64,000 nucleotides of DNA, taken from Pohlia nutans. Taxonomy: Eukaryota; Streptophyta; Bryopsida; Bryales; Mniaceae. The notes under the pieces are model-generated. The model did not search any database, was not told the DNA's origin, and saw only the letters and a list, made by a program, of their open reading frames with translations. This document shows, piece after piece, positions 37,998 to 50,252 of the stretch (within the stretch, counting starts at the first letter, position 1; each line of letters starts with the position of its first letter). A program made the position numbers and the translations under genes. The stretch lies in the NCBI GenBank assembly GCA_022496805.1, contig CM040092.1, positions 16,448,113-16,512,112 on the forward strand, given 5' to 3'.

Positions 37998-39524
37998 GAA
38001 AATTTCCAGAGCTCGGATTCAATACAGGCCAGAGGCTGAGGACGACGTTTCCGTATCTTCCAAAGGCGAACGGAGTACACTACTGTAAGATCATGCAATA
38101 TATGAGGTGATCACAACTGAGCACAAAAATGTTAGTTCTTCCACGTCACACCTTCCGAAACTAAGTCTAGAAATTCAATATCTATTAATAGCCGTGGCAT
38201 TTACACATATCCTTCAAGTGATCAGAATTAAGGCTCATATGTGGCGTGGCAATATTTTGGCAGGAAATATCCAATTTTGGAAGCCAGCATGTGTCTGGTG
38301 AAAAGGGCGAAAGTGAAGAAACAAACTGAATTGGCGACCAGGCCAAGGTCAACCAAACAGATGCAGGATGAGAGTAGCTTGGAGTTGACCACCAACAGTA
38401 CCACAAACTCGAGTAAAGAGTCTCGTTTCTCATCGGCAAGTGCAACGTCGTTGACCAACATCCGGGAGATGCTGTCTGATGGTCCGATCATTTTCCAGTT
38501 CAAGGATCTGAGCAAAGCCACGGACAATTTCAGTCCTGGGAAAAAAGTGGGAGCTTCGGTGTACAAGGGAAAGCTGCAGAAAACAGAGATGGCCATAGTT
38601 GTAGACAAGAGAGGAGCCTCTGCAACTAACAACTTTGTTGCAGAGATTAAGAACTTGGGCAGTGTACATCACTCCAACTTGGTACGTTTACTTGGAGGCT
38701 GTATGAACGGAGACCACGTTTACCTCGTGTATGATTACATCAAAGGAGGGAATTTGAGACAATACCTTCACAGCTCTGTGTCACCGGGCTTTTCAGCTTT
38801 ACCGACATGGATGTCACGAATTCAAGTGGCGGTGGAAGTCTCGAAAGGACTGGAGTATTTGCATCACCATACGCTCCTGCCTACTGTACATAAATACATG
38901 AAGAGCAGCAACATTCTTCTGGATGCGGATCTGCATGTCAGAATTGCCTACTTTGGAGTAGCGAAAATTCGCGGCGAGACCGAAACTGTGAAGCTCCTCA
39001 AGGAGATTAAGACAGAGGGGGAGATTCAGGTTGTGGAGCAAAAGCCGCATCGTGCGATGCGGAGATCGCACAGTATTAAGATTACAGGCACGCACGGGTA
39101 CATGGCGCCCGAGTACGTCGCGGCCGGTGTGATTAGCCCCAAGCTGGATGTGTTTGCGTTTGGCGTGATTTTGTTAGAGATTTTGTCTGGGAAGGAGCCT
39201 GTCAGCTTTCAAGCCAATGTCGGTGGCACTTTGATGAAGAAAACGCTCCTGACGGATGTCATAGTGTCCATCTTTGCAGAACAGGACCCTAAGCATCGGC
39301 TTCGCGCTTTTATTGACCCTCTGCTTAGAGATTTGTTCCCTTTAGATTGTGCTATTAAGGCTGCCCAATTGGCTCGCTGCTGTGTTGACCCGAGTCCCGA
39401 GTTGAGACCCGACATGAGTAAGGTGTCCATGACTTTACTGCAGATACAAATGAATTCTCAGATTTGGGACAACAAAATGAAAGCGTCCAAGGCCTATCTT
39501 ACCAGTACCATGGAGGCCCGGTGA
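37998..39524 (+). CDS. LYK4/5-like receptor pseudokinase, ectodomain not found
   Basis: Cytoplasmic kinase-like domain most similar to LysM receptor kinases of the LYK4/LYK5/LYR type, which are inactive co-receptors for chitin-type signals. The main exon is 38264-39524; its first in-frame ATG is 38289. A possible preceding exon, 37998-38084, joins it in phase. Seen: CLVKRAKVKK (juxtamembrane-like), a Ser/Thr-rich linker, FQFKDLSKATDNFSPGKKVG, ASVYKG without a proper glycine loop, VHKYMKSSNILLD in place of HRDLKSSN, AYFGVAK in place of DFG, then GTHGYMAPEYVAAG and DVFAFGVILLEILSG. The catalytic Asp of HRD and the Asp of DFG are both missing, so it should be catalytically dead, as is normal for this subfamily. 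No signal peptide, LysM or clear membrane segment was found upstream. The gene may therefore be truncated, or its 5' exons may be cryptic. Confidence 0.75.
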
Positions 39525-40062
39525 TCGAAACTGGAGTCATACTAACTGTAGTTTTATCGCTCTCAAGGTTAATGTAATTTACATCATACGTTGTTTCATT
39601 AGTTTTTAATCAATAGCAGCGATAAATTTGCCACATTACTAGATCAGATCAAGGCTTCGGGAGGACATTCTTGTGGCTGCAATATAATGCTGCACAGAGC
39701 CTTGGCCAATTTTTGCTACAAATGCCGTGCAGTTTCATGCAATTTGTGAGTGTAATTATAAGCCCAGTTGTTGCCTAGAGGAAAAGCAAGTCTTCTTTTG
39801 CACTACTTTTGACTCTCTTTGTTGTTTTGGGTATTATGCATCATGATGTTCGCATGATCTCAAACTTAGAATATATATCATGGAATGGGGACTGCGGACA
39901 CTTGACAGGTTTGTGACGATGGGCCCTCATAAAGTCTTCGCTTTACAACCACCATCGATCGAGTTGGCTTCAAATGACACATGATTGCATCACCGACGCA
40001 TTTGGTGTTGGCAAGAATGACTGGGTTCACTGGAGGTAGTTGGCGTCCTACGCTTGCATTAA

Positions 40063-40295
40063 TTAACCCCTAAACGTCTGAAAGTGCCTTTGCGGCCAGT
40101 AGAATATGGTGTATTTTTCTAGTATTTGGAATGGATCCAGACCTTTTATAGGTTTGAGTTCAACATAGAAGCTGAAATTTACATCAATGCGGTTCTAGTG
40201 AGCTATTGAGATCCCAATTTAGAGCTTCTTGTTGGTAGCAAATACCAATTATACGGCCACGTATCTACTATCAGCATGGGACGTTTAGGGGTTAA
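40063..40295. mobile_element. 233-bp MITE, inverted copy of 27189-27425
   Basis: Ends TTAACCCCTAAACGTC and GACGTTTAGGGGTTAA are a perfect 16-bp inverted pair. The interior matches 27189-27425 inverted. Confidence 0.8.
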
Positions 40296-40299
40296 CCCC

Positions 40300-41768
40300 T
40301 CAAGGAGCAAGGATTCATGGTTTTAAAATGACAAATTTGATTGATGTTGTGGGAAATATAATTTAGATGGGGCCAAATTTTATATCAGGGAATTAGTGAA
40401 GAACATATAATTTTTTTAATAGAAAACAAATAAATTTGAAGATTGATTTACAAGTGTAAGAAGATTGACAAAGTTCAAGTAATACCGTAGTACTCTCAGT
40501 ACATCCAGTGTTTACAGTATGAGGACTAGTAGTGTGACATTTGGCACAAAACCAGCGAGTCATTTTAATCGCCCGCAACCGCAGGAACGTTCAAAACAAA
40601 AAGCAAACCTAAAGTACAGAAAACATTTGATTTTATTGACGTTGAGCCTGAAAGTGGAAGTCGGTGACACAAAATCAAATTGGTTTACACGACTTTGGAT
40701 TGGTGTGTGATGGAAAGGAATTCAACATGCAGCGGTGTATTTGTGACCCCAATTCTTTTGAAAAACTCCCTGAATTACAACACCTCAGGTAAACCACTGT
40801 ATTTATGCCATATGACTATTTGCATCATTATGTATCAATTTTTTTACATTTAATTATTTTCTTGATGTGTTCACTATTGGTACATACATAAGGTTTTTTT
40901 AGAGGCCCAATGTCGCACCTCTGAATTTGAAGCATTTATCAGGGGATCAGAAGAATCATAGAGAATTTTCTCTAAGTTTAGTTGATTCAAGTGAAGAGGG
41001 TTGGAGAGTTGGACTATTTTATTAGTAGTTTCTCTACAATGTTGCCACAGTATAAAGGGTGCGGTTTAGCAAGGGCTAAAGAACGTTATGTAGTTGCACA
41101 AATAGGGTTACTTCTAAATTGTGTCACAAAGAAGGTGGTTTCAAAATTGTAACACAAGTAGGGTGGTTTATATTATGATTCAATAGTACACATTAGAAGA
41201 ATTTTGAGGGCTGGAAAGGGCTCCGAGTTGGTGCAACACTTGCATGCATGCAAAAAAAAACTCAAGTCTCAGCCACGTCATATTTAACTTTTTAAAATTT
41301 AAAATTTAATTTAAAAAATAATAATTATCTTTGCATGCGAATTTAACACCAAGTCATAGCCTTTTCTAGCCCTCAAAATTCTTCTAATGATGAATTCAAG
41401 TGAAGAGGATGTAAAGTAAGTCACTCTATTTGTGCCATAGTTTAGAAGTCACCCTATTTGTGCCAATAGTGTACATATCAGAATTTGAAATAGACAACAT
41501 TGGTACATGATGACCACTAAGTGGCACAAATAACTTCATGACACAAATAGGGTGGCTTACATTGGTTACAATGCCGTCGGAACGAATGACAAGAGGGTTA
41601 GCCAATATTTGGATGAAAGTACCTTAAAGTAAATAGTTTTATGGATGAACGCATAAGCATGGATGGTTCTATCTATTTTTTCCCTCCATGGCTACATTTC
41701 AGGGCGTGTGTAACTCTACCACTATAAGAACAAAAAAAATGGTTGAATACATGCACTTATTTGCCATA
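40300..41768. other. Intergenic, no supported gene
   Basis: No gene recognised. Around 41050-41570 the phrases CACAAATAGGGT and its inverse ACCCTATTTGTG recur several times, suggesting another decayed inverted-repeat element. Confidence 0.5.
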
Positions 41769-42164
41769 CATAATGTTCTTTAGCACCCCCACTGCTCACC
41801 CTTGGCTTTGTATGGTTTTGATGTACTTTTATCATCAACAAATAGTCCAACTTTTAATGCTAGTCAGACTATATGGTTACCAGGTTGGTTAGATGCTGTC
41901 AATAATAATAGTAGTTCGTTATTTTTAACTATTGGTCCTGGAGATTTCCTAGGAATCACCATCGGAGGCCAAAATCTACAAGAATCATAATCTTCTGGAG
42001 AATCAAAGCCATCTTTAGCTAGGGATGGCTTGACATCTCAACAAACTTCTATTTTTAAATAATTTCTACATGTTCCACATCATCAATTCCCTGTTCAGAT
42101 GCGCACTGATTCTCTGCACAAGCAAAAGGGTGTGCTGAAGTACTAGCTAGTAAAGAATGTTATG
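41769..42164. mobile_element. MITE interrupted by a plastid DNA insert
   Basis: The left end CATAATGTTCTTTAGCACCC and the right end TAGTAAAGAATGTTATG are inverted. Relatives are 42753-42940 (same orientation, right end missing) and 49894-50143 (opposite orientation). The relatives are about 250 bp full length; this copy is about 147 bp longer because of the psaB insert. Confidence 0.75.
41805..41952 (+). pseudogene. psaB: Nuclear plastid DNA (NUPT): psaB fragment
   Basis: The plus-strand translation from 41805 reads [20 protein letters not shown], followed by [13 protein letters not shown] and [12 protein letters not shown]. These are landmarks of the photosystem I P700 apoprotein A2 (PsaB), which is encoded in the plastid. 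Only about 48 codons are present, in an open frame with A/T-ending codons. The fragment starts and stops abruptly inside a nuclear MITE, so it is a transferred plastid fragment and not a gene. The identification is from remembered PsaB motifs, not from a search. Confidence 0.85.
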
Positions 42165-42752
42165 TAGTGATTTCAAGTTTCAACAAATTCCAGTCATCAT
42201 TCACTAGACATGCAAAATAATCAGGTATGGTTGATTGTCCTAAAACCACCAACTTAAGCAATCTGGCCTATTTTTGGCAGTGCTAAATTCGAAAAAAAAT
42301 GACCACATTCGAAATAGGTTTTGATGAGGATTGCAAAAATTTGCAACATCTAATTCGCATTTGTCAATTTTATACAAAATTCCAAAGTGGAAAGTAACCT
42401 GTGACCCAAATCAAACCTCTAGGTTTCCCCATGTCCACACCATGTGGTACTAACTTTCACTCATAATGATACCCAAAACCACCAACTATTTCTTTGCAAT
42501 GCTTGGCATGCCATTGGTTTACTTGAATAGTGAAATTGGTGGTTTTGAGTCTCAACTGTGGTGGCCCCAAGAAAGTTCTACATGTCATAATTGGGGGAGG
42601 GGGTGGTTTTAGGACATCCTACATTATGTCCAGATGCTGGTGCCTGAAATTCTATAATATCGCAATTGTGTCTCTACAGTACACAAGTAGAGCCTGACAT
42701 TTTGAACAAGATGTTGTACAATTTTGGCATTTTCCCCACTTTGTGGTACATA

Positions 42753-42940
42753 CATAAAATTCTTTAGCAGCCCTACTATTCACCCTTAGGAATCAATATC
42801 ACAGGCCTAGGAATCGTAATCTTTTGGAGAATCAAAGCCATCTCTACCTTATGATGCCTTGGCAACTCAACAAACTTTTGTTTTTTCTAATAGTTTCTAC
42901 ATGTTCCACATCATCAATTCCCTGTTCATATGTTCATCCA
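42753..42940. mobile_element. Related MITE without the plastid insert
   Basis: Matches the flanks of 41769-42164: CATAAAATTCTTTAGCAGCC, then TTCACCCTTAGGAATCA uninterrupted where 41805-41952 carries the insert, then CTACATGTTCCACATCATCA. The right terminus is lost. Confidence 0.7.
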
Positions 42941-45248
42941 TTTAAGAAAATTTTCCTCATGTATACATTTGTGTTCTACAATGTAGGCCTCCAGTACATG
43001 AGAGCGGAATTGAGTGTTGGGTGGTAATGGATATGTTATAAAAAAACATGTTCTGTAGACATCATGCTCATACATTCAAAATTGCAAATAGCATATAACA
43101 TCTCCCTTTGTGAATATAATATCCTTTACAATGATTGTTTTATCAGTACCTTGAAGTGCCAGCTCAATTGGAATACATTACCCAGCCGTAAGGTGTGCGG
43201 TACTACTGTCGGAAAGTCCTCGACAAGGATGGGTGCACCAACTTTGTTGTGCATGGTTTGGACATACGAATGGGAAGTTGTCAAATTTTAAAATGTTTAA
43301 AATAAATAAATTAAAAGTGATGAAACTAGGAACAATAAGAAGAAAACTATATGATTTTTTTATGGGTTCTTTTAGTACAGTTGAGTTCAATGGTAGGGTC
43401 AAGGTAAATGTAACCAGTTTTTTTACTTTCACTGAAAAGTGTAGATATTTTTTTACTTTTTGGATTTATTTTTATTTTTAGTTTTTTCAATCAATTTACT
43501 ATATCCAATTTTACTTGGAGTGAAAATTTCAGAAACATTGAATAAGGTCTAAAATGTGAGCATAACCAATCTTTCAATCTTAAGAAAAAGACTATAAATC
43601 TATAAATCATGAAGATTGTTTTTATTAAAATCTATATAAAGAATCATGTGTCTAAGGACTCACCTAGAAGTTCTTAGTAAATGAGTGTCTTTGGTTCTTT
43701 TATTGTGAATGTACTTAGCATCTACTTTAATACTTAATCAATAGAATTTAGAAATTAAAAGTGTAATTTCTTGTTTATTCGCCTTGGTTTGAGTAGAAAA
43801 ATGTAAAAAAAATGTACATTGAGTTATTTGAACACTCCATGTAGATATTTGAGTATCTATACCTCTTCTAATTGATCTATAAGAACATTTGGACTTTTTC
43901 TTTTTGCAACCTTCAATTAATATCCCTACACAAATTAGGAGTACCAATTAAAGGCCAAGATAATCTTGTTTCAAATGATGCATGTATATAAATATTTTCT
44001 TAAATTCTTTATTGGTAAAAGAGATTTTTTTATGAGTCTTACATACAAAAGTTGACGTATCTCAATCCATTCAAAATGTTTTGAAAAATAAATAAACACA
44101 TAATAGACTACTTGGGAAGATTTTTTTTATGAAATAATCTACTAGAAAAATAACCACTCATTTTCGGGTGTATATACATATGTAAAGGATTACAAATTGA
44201 CAACAATGCACAACTCCTTGCCTCAATATTTGAAGCTAAAATACTAATGAGGTGGTCCGAGATCCAAACCCACTCATCAATGTGCTACTTACTATCGTCA
44301 TGGTTTATATAAGGAACTCATTGAATGATTACCTAAAAAGCCCTTAAGGGAAGGATATGTTGATTCTCTCATAAACAATTAGTGATATGATAAGATCTAC
44401 CTCCAAAAGGAAGCATCAAGAGTCAGTGTATAATTGTTTAGTACTAAGTCTTAGTTACAAAATCAAAGGAAAAATGAATGATAAATCCAAATTAATGCAA
44501 ATGTTACAAGATATTGAATGAAATTGCCAATCAAAAATATGAATTAACATCAAAATATGTACCTTCACAAAAATATATTGTATTGTTATCTTTGTATTTG
44601 CCCAAAATTCCAAAAAATATATAGTCAAAAGTAAAACTCCCCTCTATAGATCTATGAGGCCTAGATAATCCCCTAGTCAATTCATTTACACCAACATTCT
44701 AGACAATAATCACTTGAAATAAACAACAATGAACCTAATCATTGTAAACAATATAGGTCTCTACATGTGATTTCAATTACCTTATGTTAAGGGTCACATT
44801 TGACATAAATTAATCACTTGTTGCTAAAAAGAGACACATGCCATCTTGTGGTTGGTTGTAACCTCGTGAAATGTGACATGGAAATTGAATTTATTGAATG
44901 TGACCCAAACGTAAGATAATAAGCAGCCACCAGAAAGTTTTAAGTTTTGGCAATAGACCGGTAATTAACCCGAGCGGCATACTGACACATGACCATTGTT
45001 TTGGTAGATTTTAGGCAATTGTTCAGAAGGTAAAGAACTTCACCTCGTCTTTGCTTTGGGAGGCAGACTTACATGGAAGAAATAATCAAACAAGGCTTGA
45101 TGAGATCGAGCAAATGTAGAGCAGTTGTCTACCATTGATCCAAGAGAATTTTACTTGTTGCTCTACACACTATTGTAACTCTTCTACAACTATGAAGATG
45201 AGATGCACAATCCACCTGCCTGGAAGAGTCTCCACATAGTTACTGGAA
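42941..45248. other. AT-rich intergenic, no supported gene
   Basis: No gene recognised. Open frames here are short and of random composition. Confidence 0.5.
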
Positions 45249-48200
45249 TCAATGGTTGGTTATCCTCTGAAGAATTGTTGTGTGCAACGGGTCAGAGAGA
45301 TGAGTCATAAGGTTTTCTACGGGGCCCGTTTTTGTGACATAGGCCTGAACTATAAATCCCACCATTGCCACCATGGCAAGTCGGCCTGCACAGTGGAGAC
45401 AAAGACAGAGTTAGCAACAATCACTCAAGACATGCTCTCGTATGTTGAGGCCCACAGCATGGGCTTCTGAAACAGTGATCACATGAACTTTAACCCTGTG
45501 ACCAGAATGGTCACCATGTTTTTTTTAACAGTTTTGAGTAGGTCCTATTTGGACTTCCTCTTGTTCGATTTTTTTATTTTTTTGACTAACCCATGCAATG
45601 ATCTTCACTATGCAATGATCTTCACTAGTTCTAGTAATATAAAATTTGGTCCCATCTGAATTATATTTTTCACAATATGATCAATTGAATTTGTCATTTT
45701 AAAAGTGTGAATCCTTGGTCCTTCAAGGGTTAACTTTCTCTTTGGCAGTAGACGAGGGTGGTTGCTTACCATTCTTAATCTCTTTCCATCGCAGGGGTTG
45801 AAATTTCCTTGGGTCATTTGCCAAGCCCAATGGATTGAAAATTGGACCACCAGGGTATCTGCAGGGAGGAAAATCAGTACTTACAATGTGGCCTGACGAT
45901 GGGACCAGGCATAAGTCACGATGAGCAATGGTTGAGAGTATAAATCGCAAGGGAGGTTTAATATTGTATCCTTAAGCATACTCACCCATTGTCTAAACCT
46001 TGGAAGGCAGGCTCAAAACCGAAGAAGGAGTCTTCTGCTGCTTGAGAGCCAGGCCTAACGAAGTCCATCCATCTTTTTGTCTCCACAAACCTGAAGGACA
46101 GATCCGCACACATTTAATAACCTTCTGTCACAAAAGCCAGTGCTAGCGAGTTTTGTTCCAGGAAGCCATAGCATGTCACAACACGGACTGAGCTTCCTAT
46201 CGATTCTAAGAAATATTGTGCTTCATATTCAAAAGACTTTACACAGGTCTGGAAGTTACCCCATCAAAAGAAGCTGTACTATGAAAAGTGTTTTTGTGTC
46301 TGCAAAATCAAATTTAGAAGCACCCGCTTCATACCACAACGGCACATCGGTCCGTCCAGTAGCGCGCAGAAGCTGTACACCAAGACATTTTGTAAAAATG
46401 GGAGACAATAATCTGAATCAAAGTAGCTTAGCAGTCATTTGAGATGCATTAATAGTGTTCGAACGTTCAGACTATGCCGTCCTTCCTTGACGCAGCTCAT
46501 TAAATATCTAATGGCATCCTCAGTCCATACCTTTCAATGTTATCCTTCAAAGTACAATTTCATCTATAATTCAATTTCAAGCAACCCAATCACACTCTAT
46601 ATGTGCATGGTATATAGTTAATGGACCAATCACAACTCACTTATTTAGAATATAGGACAAGGTTTTATCACATGTGCAATCAAGTACAAGAATCTATCTA
46701 AATCTAGTCTTAGAGGGTGGTTTGAAAGACTCTCCAAACTTTCCAAATGTGCCATGTCTACACTATTTCTACACTATTTCAAGATGCTTATCATCCAAAA
46801 TACTGGGTGTCAGATGGTTTGGAGGGCTGCATTGAGATGCTCTAACAAGTTGCTTATATCAGGACTAAATTATGTGATTATGTCAATCTCATTCAATAAA
46901 TTCTCAGCACAAGTGACATCAACAGGATTCACGTTCAAAAGGACTAAACTATCATTCTATGGAAATTTAGTTCAGAAAGGGAGCATACATCAGTAAAGAG
47001 GATTCCAGCGACACCCGCCATAGCAAAGCGAGAATGCACAAGCTCAGCCTGCACGTACCATCGTAGGTCCTGAGGATCTTTCCCAAGCCCCAAAGGATCA
47101 AATCCAAAATCACCTGCCAATCTGAACACGACATCATGATAGTAAAACTTGTCAGTAACAGTTCTCAACTGGAAGCAATACACACACCCCCGATGCTCAG
47201 ACCAGAAAACAGAATATGAACCGTTCCAGTTCAATAATAACTTGAACGATTTTTAACGTTTTCCAATCTTTGCATGTGTACTTACAGCTTAAGAACAAGG
47301 TCTTCAAAAACAGTACCGAGAAAAAGGCAATCAAAAAATGTAATCAAACGGAAGATTCTGTTTTCCAATAACCCTAGCTCAGTCAGAATGGCAGGATTCT
47401 TGGCAATTGCTTAATGAAGTTCATATTCAATTCTACAACTAGTATACTAGTCACTACACTATAATTGTGATTTAGTGTGCAATTAGAATTGATGTCATTC
47501 AAAGGTGAGGAGAAATAGTGTCCCTACAATACATAAGAGTTTGCTACTTGTCATTCCCACTTTCACTCTGAGAGTGCTATGTTCCTCCTAGATGATGAGA
47601 GTGATATGAGTTAGCATGCCATGTTTATTATAAAGTTGCCATATGTCATTGGAACACTACATACATTTTTTTCTGACAGGGACTCTATATCTCCCTCAAA
47701 TCAAATAGTGTCCATGTTGAGAAATAGTGTCCCGAACGCTAAATGGCCTATTTAGTGTAGTGAATTTATCATGAAAAGGTACTCAACCTCCAAATTCGAA
47801 ACAGTGCATTACGCCGGGGCCAACGCATTGTTATGGACATGTCCCATTGTGGCAATGCACTAAAATGATATCAAATTCTTCAATCTCCACACAATTCTGC
47901 AATGCGATGCCTGGACGGTCCTCCATAATAAATAAAATCCCTCACATTGCTACAGACAGCTCGAATCAAGATTGCGAAGAGCTCCAAGAAACCACCATTT
48001 CTGCGGGAGTAAGAGAATGCGAAACTTACGTTCCATCGAGGTAAGATGGGGGAGTGGATCCTGGCAACCACAAGGGCCGCTCCGCAACAGGAGTGGCAGT
48101 AGTCTCGACATTGGCCTGCGCTCTGCATTTATTCCCAGCTGAACTTCTCTGGCCAATTCGACCAATCCCGGGCGCAGTACTGAAACCTAAATCGCCATGT

Positions 48201-48277
48201 CTCCAAGGACGTGAAGTGCTTGGCGCCACTGCCACGCGAGAAGTGGTGGCAGAGGCAACGGAAGAAAGCAGCGCCAT
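45249..48277 (-). CDS. LHCA5: LHCI chlorophyll a/b-binding protein Lhca5, complete, 6 exons
   Basis: Minor light-harvesting protein of photosystem I in the thylakoid membrane; in angiosperms Lhca5 helps dock PSI to the NDH complex (family knowledge). Minus-strand exons 48277-48030, 47121-46989, 46372-46260, 46090-45986, 45858-45770 and 45385-45249 join in phase and give 274 residues. Seen: Ser/Ala/Arg-rich plastid leader, [30 protein letters not shown], helix-1 chlorophyll motif ELVHSR (109-114), [47 protein letters not shown], helix-3 motif EIKNGR (226-231) and [16 protein letters not shown]. The [14 protein letters not shown] and ETKR.MDFV.PGSQA stretches match Lhca5 better than Lhca1-4 from memory. 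Intact. Intron 5 carries a repeat (45648-45735) shared with 6205-6292. Confidence 0.93.
47452..47761. mobile_element. Possible CACTA-type MITE in LHCA5 intron 1
   Basis: The ends CACTACACTA and TAGTGTAGTG are inverted. The interior repeats AAATAGTGTCC. The 3-bp flanks do not match, so the class is tentative. It lies inside LHCA5 intron 1. Confidence 0.4.
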
Positions 48278-48490
48278 AGCTGCAAAATCTCGCTGCCGAG
48301 CTTGGTCCTTGTGTGGCGGTCCTGGTTCCTCTTCCAGGGACTTGAGGAAGAAGACGATCCCATGACCGCGTCTCGGTCGGAGTGCATGACCGTGGGGTCC
48401 TTGGTTCCACTTCCGTGAATTTTTTCATTTTTTTTCATTTTTAATTTTCCATTTACGACCCACACTGTTGTACTGAACCAACATCACAAA

Positions 48491-49353
48491 AGTTCTTGAT
48501 AGAAACTGTATAGTAACCTTACCGCACTTTTTGCTAGGCGGGCTTTGTTACTCCCGTATACATTTAGTGTAGAAACAATACATCGTATTGAACTTGTATT
48601 ATATATGTATCACTTTGTCAATACAATATGTATACTAAAATTCTATATAAATATAGTATCTATATTGAATTCAATATTTTCTAGTTTGATGTAATTGTAT
48701 TGAATACTTCTAGTCTGATGTAATTGTATTGATTCATTTGCTCAAAATCCATATAGTCTTTGTATTACATCTGTACAATTAATTGTATAGTTCCCATCCA
48801 AGTTGACATAGTAAAATGATACCATATTGTTTCAATACTGAAAACCCTCACTTCTACTTTCTTGATGAAATCACGCATTTGTTCATTCCTAGTTATAGTA
48901 GCCCTTATCAAGAAAGTTCTTGTGGTAGATTACAGTATAGAAATTGTATGGTAACCTTACCGCACCTTTTACTTTTTGTTATGGCAAGCTTTGTCATTCT
49001 CGTATAGATTAAATATAGAAATAAGAGATCCCATTAAACTTGTACAAAACATGTTCAATATTATATTATTATATTATTATATAGGTTTTTAATAAATACA
49101 ATATCTATATTGAATTTAGTATTTCTAGTGTAATGTTTGATTCATTTGCTTGGAATCCATACGGTCTTTGTATGACAAATAGATAGATAAGAATTGTAGG
49201 CCTCCTTCGAGGCCAACGTGAATAAAGTGTTTGTTTGTAATCTTTGTATGGCATCTATACAATTATAGTATAGTTTCAATCAAAGTTGTCATAGTAAATG
49301 AAAATGTGTTGACTCAATATTGAAAACCCTCACTTCATCTTCCATGATGATTT
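48491..49353 (+). repeat. Tandem duplication of an AT-rich block
   Basis: Units 48491-48873 and 48914-49353 align in order through AGTTCTTG, GTAACCTTACCGCACTTTT, GATTCATTTGCT, AGTCTTTGTATTACATCT and CAATACTGAAAACCCTCACT, with substantial divergence. Confidence 0.75.
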
Positions 49354-49589
49354 GAAGACATTTGGGAAGAAGACAATCCCGTAACTATGTCGAGATTCGA
49401 CTGTGGTTGTGGTCCAACTTAAATGGGAGGTTAATTTGAATTTGGGTTGAATTGGGTTCAGTTGAACAATGGAGAGAGGCACCGTTCGATGCAAGTGTAA
49501 ATTTCAACCAAGGAAGTAAAGACTACAATTGAGAATGTTTCTCTAGAGGAGACCACAATTGAAACTTTTTCTCAATAGTTGAAATTACT

Positions 49590-49810
49590 CATAGCATAAT
49601 AGAGCAGTGGTATGCAACACCATTTTGCAATGGGACCACAATCTAGTTACAATTAGAAACTAAGTTTATGTGGCAATCACATGGTAGTCCCAAAATTCAT
49701 CGAATACAAACGGTGTTCCTTCATTACTTAAAAAAGTGAATCTAACTGAAGATTTTCTTCTGATTCAATTTTCAAAAAGGTGCTCCATTGCACTGCTCTT
49801 TTATGCTATG
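49590..49810. mobile_element. MITE family CATAGCATAATAGAGC, copy 3
   Basis: Ends CATAGCATAATAGAGCAGTG and CACTGCTCTTTTATGCTATG, flanked by CT on both sides. It is in opposite orientation to the copies at 8247 and 25885. Confidence 0.7.
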
Positions 49811-49893
49811 CTTTCCATGCGTGATCTTGAATTGAAAACTAATTTCAACCCCAAAACACTTAAATTTCTTCAACCCAAACCCCTGTGTAGCTC

Positions 49894-50143
49894 CATAACA
49901 TTCTTTAGCTAGTATTACAACATAGCCTTTTGCTTATGCAGAGAATCAACATATGAACATGGAATTAATGATGTGGAACATGTAGAAACTATTAAAAAAA
50001 AAAAACAGAAGTTTGTTGAGTTGACAAGCCATCATTAATTAAAGATTGCTTTGATTCTTCAGAAGATTACGATTCCTACAATGATTTTGGCCTGCGCTTT
50101 TGATTCCCAAAGGTGAACTGTGGAGCTGCTAAAAAATGTTATG
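49894..50143. mobile_element. Full-length uninterrupted relative of the NUPT-bearing MITE
   Basis: Ends CATAACATTCTTTAGC and GCTAAAAAATGTTATG. It is the reverse complement of 41769-42164 without the plastid insert; the corresponding site reads (minus strand) TTCACCTTTGGGAATCA. Confidence 0.75.
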
Positions 50144-50252
50144 TCCCCTTCCAATGACCCTTTGTCCGGTGGGCACTAGGTCATTAACATTACGAATAGA
50201 CACTTTATCCAAGCCGGCCTGAAAAGAGGCCAGAGTTTCTATCTATCTATTT
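50142..50252 (+). repeat. Short interspersed repeat, copy 2
   Basis: Matches 25022-25128: ACATTACGAATAGACACTTT, GCCGGCCT, GAGTTTCTATCTATCTAT. Confidence 0.5.

Noticed and set aside
38241..38288. Upstream extension of the kinase frame from a GTG codon
   Set aside because: There is no ATG here. The first in-frame ATG is 38289, and a splice acceptor at 38263 explains the open upstream frame better.
40063..40295. CCCTAAA units taken as interstitial telomere repeats
   Set aside because: Each site has a single unit at an element end, with no tandem array; they are parts of terminal inverted repeats.
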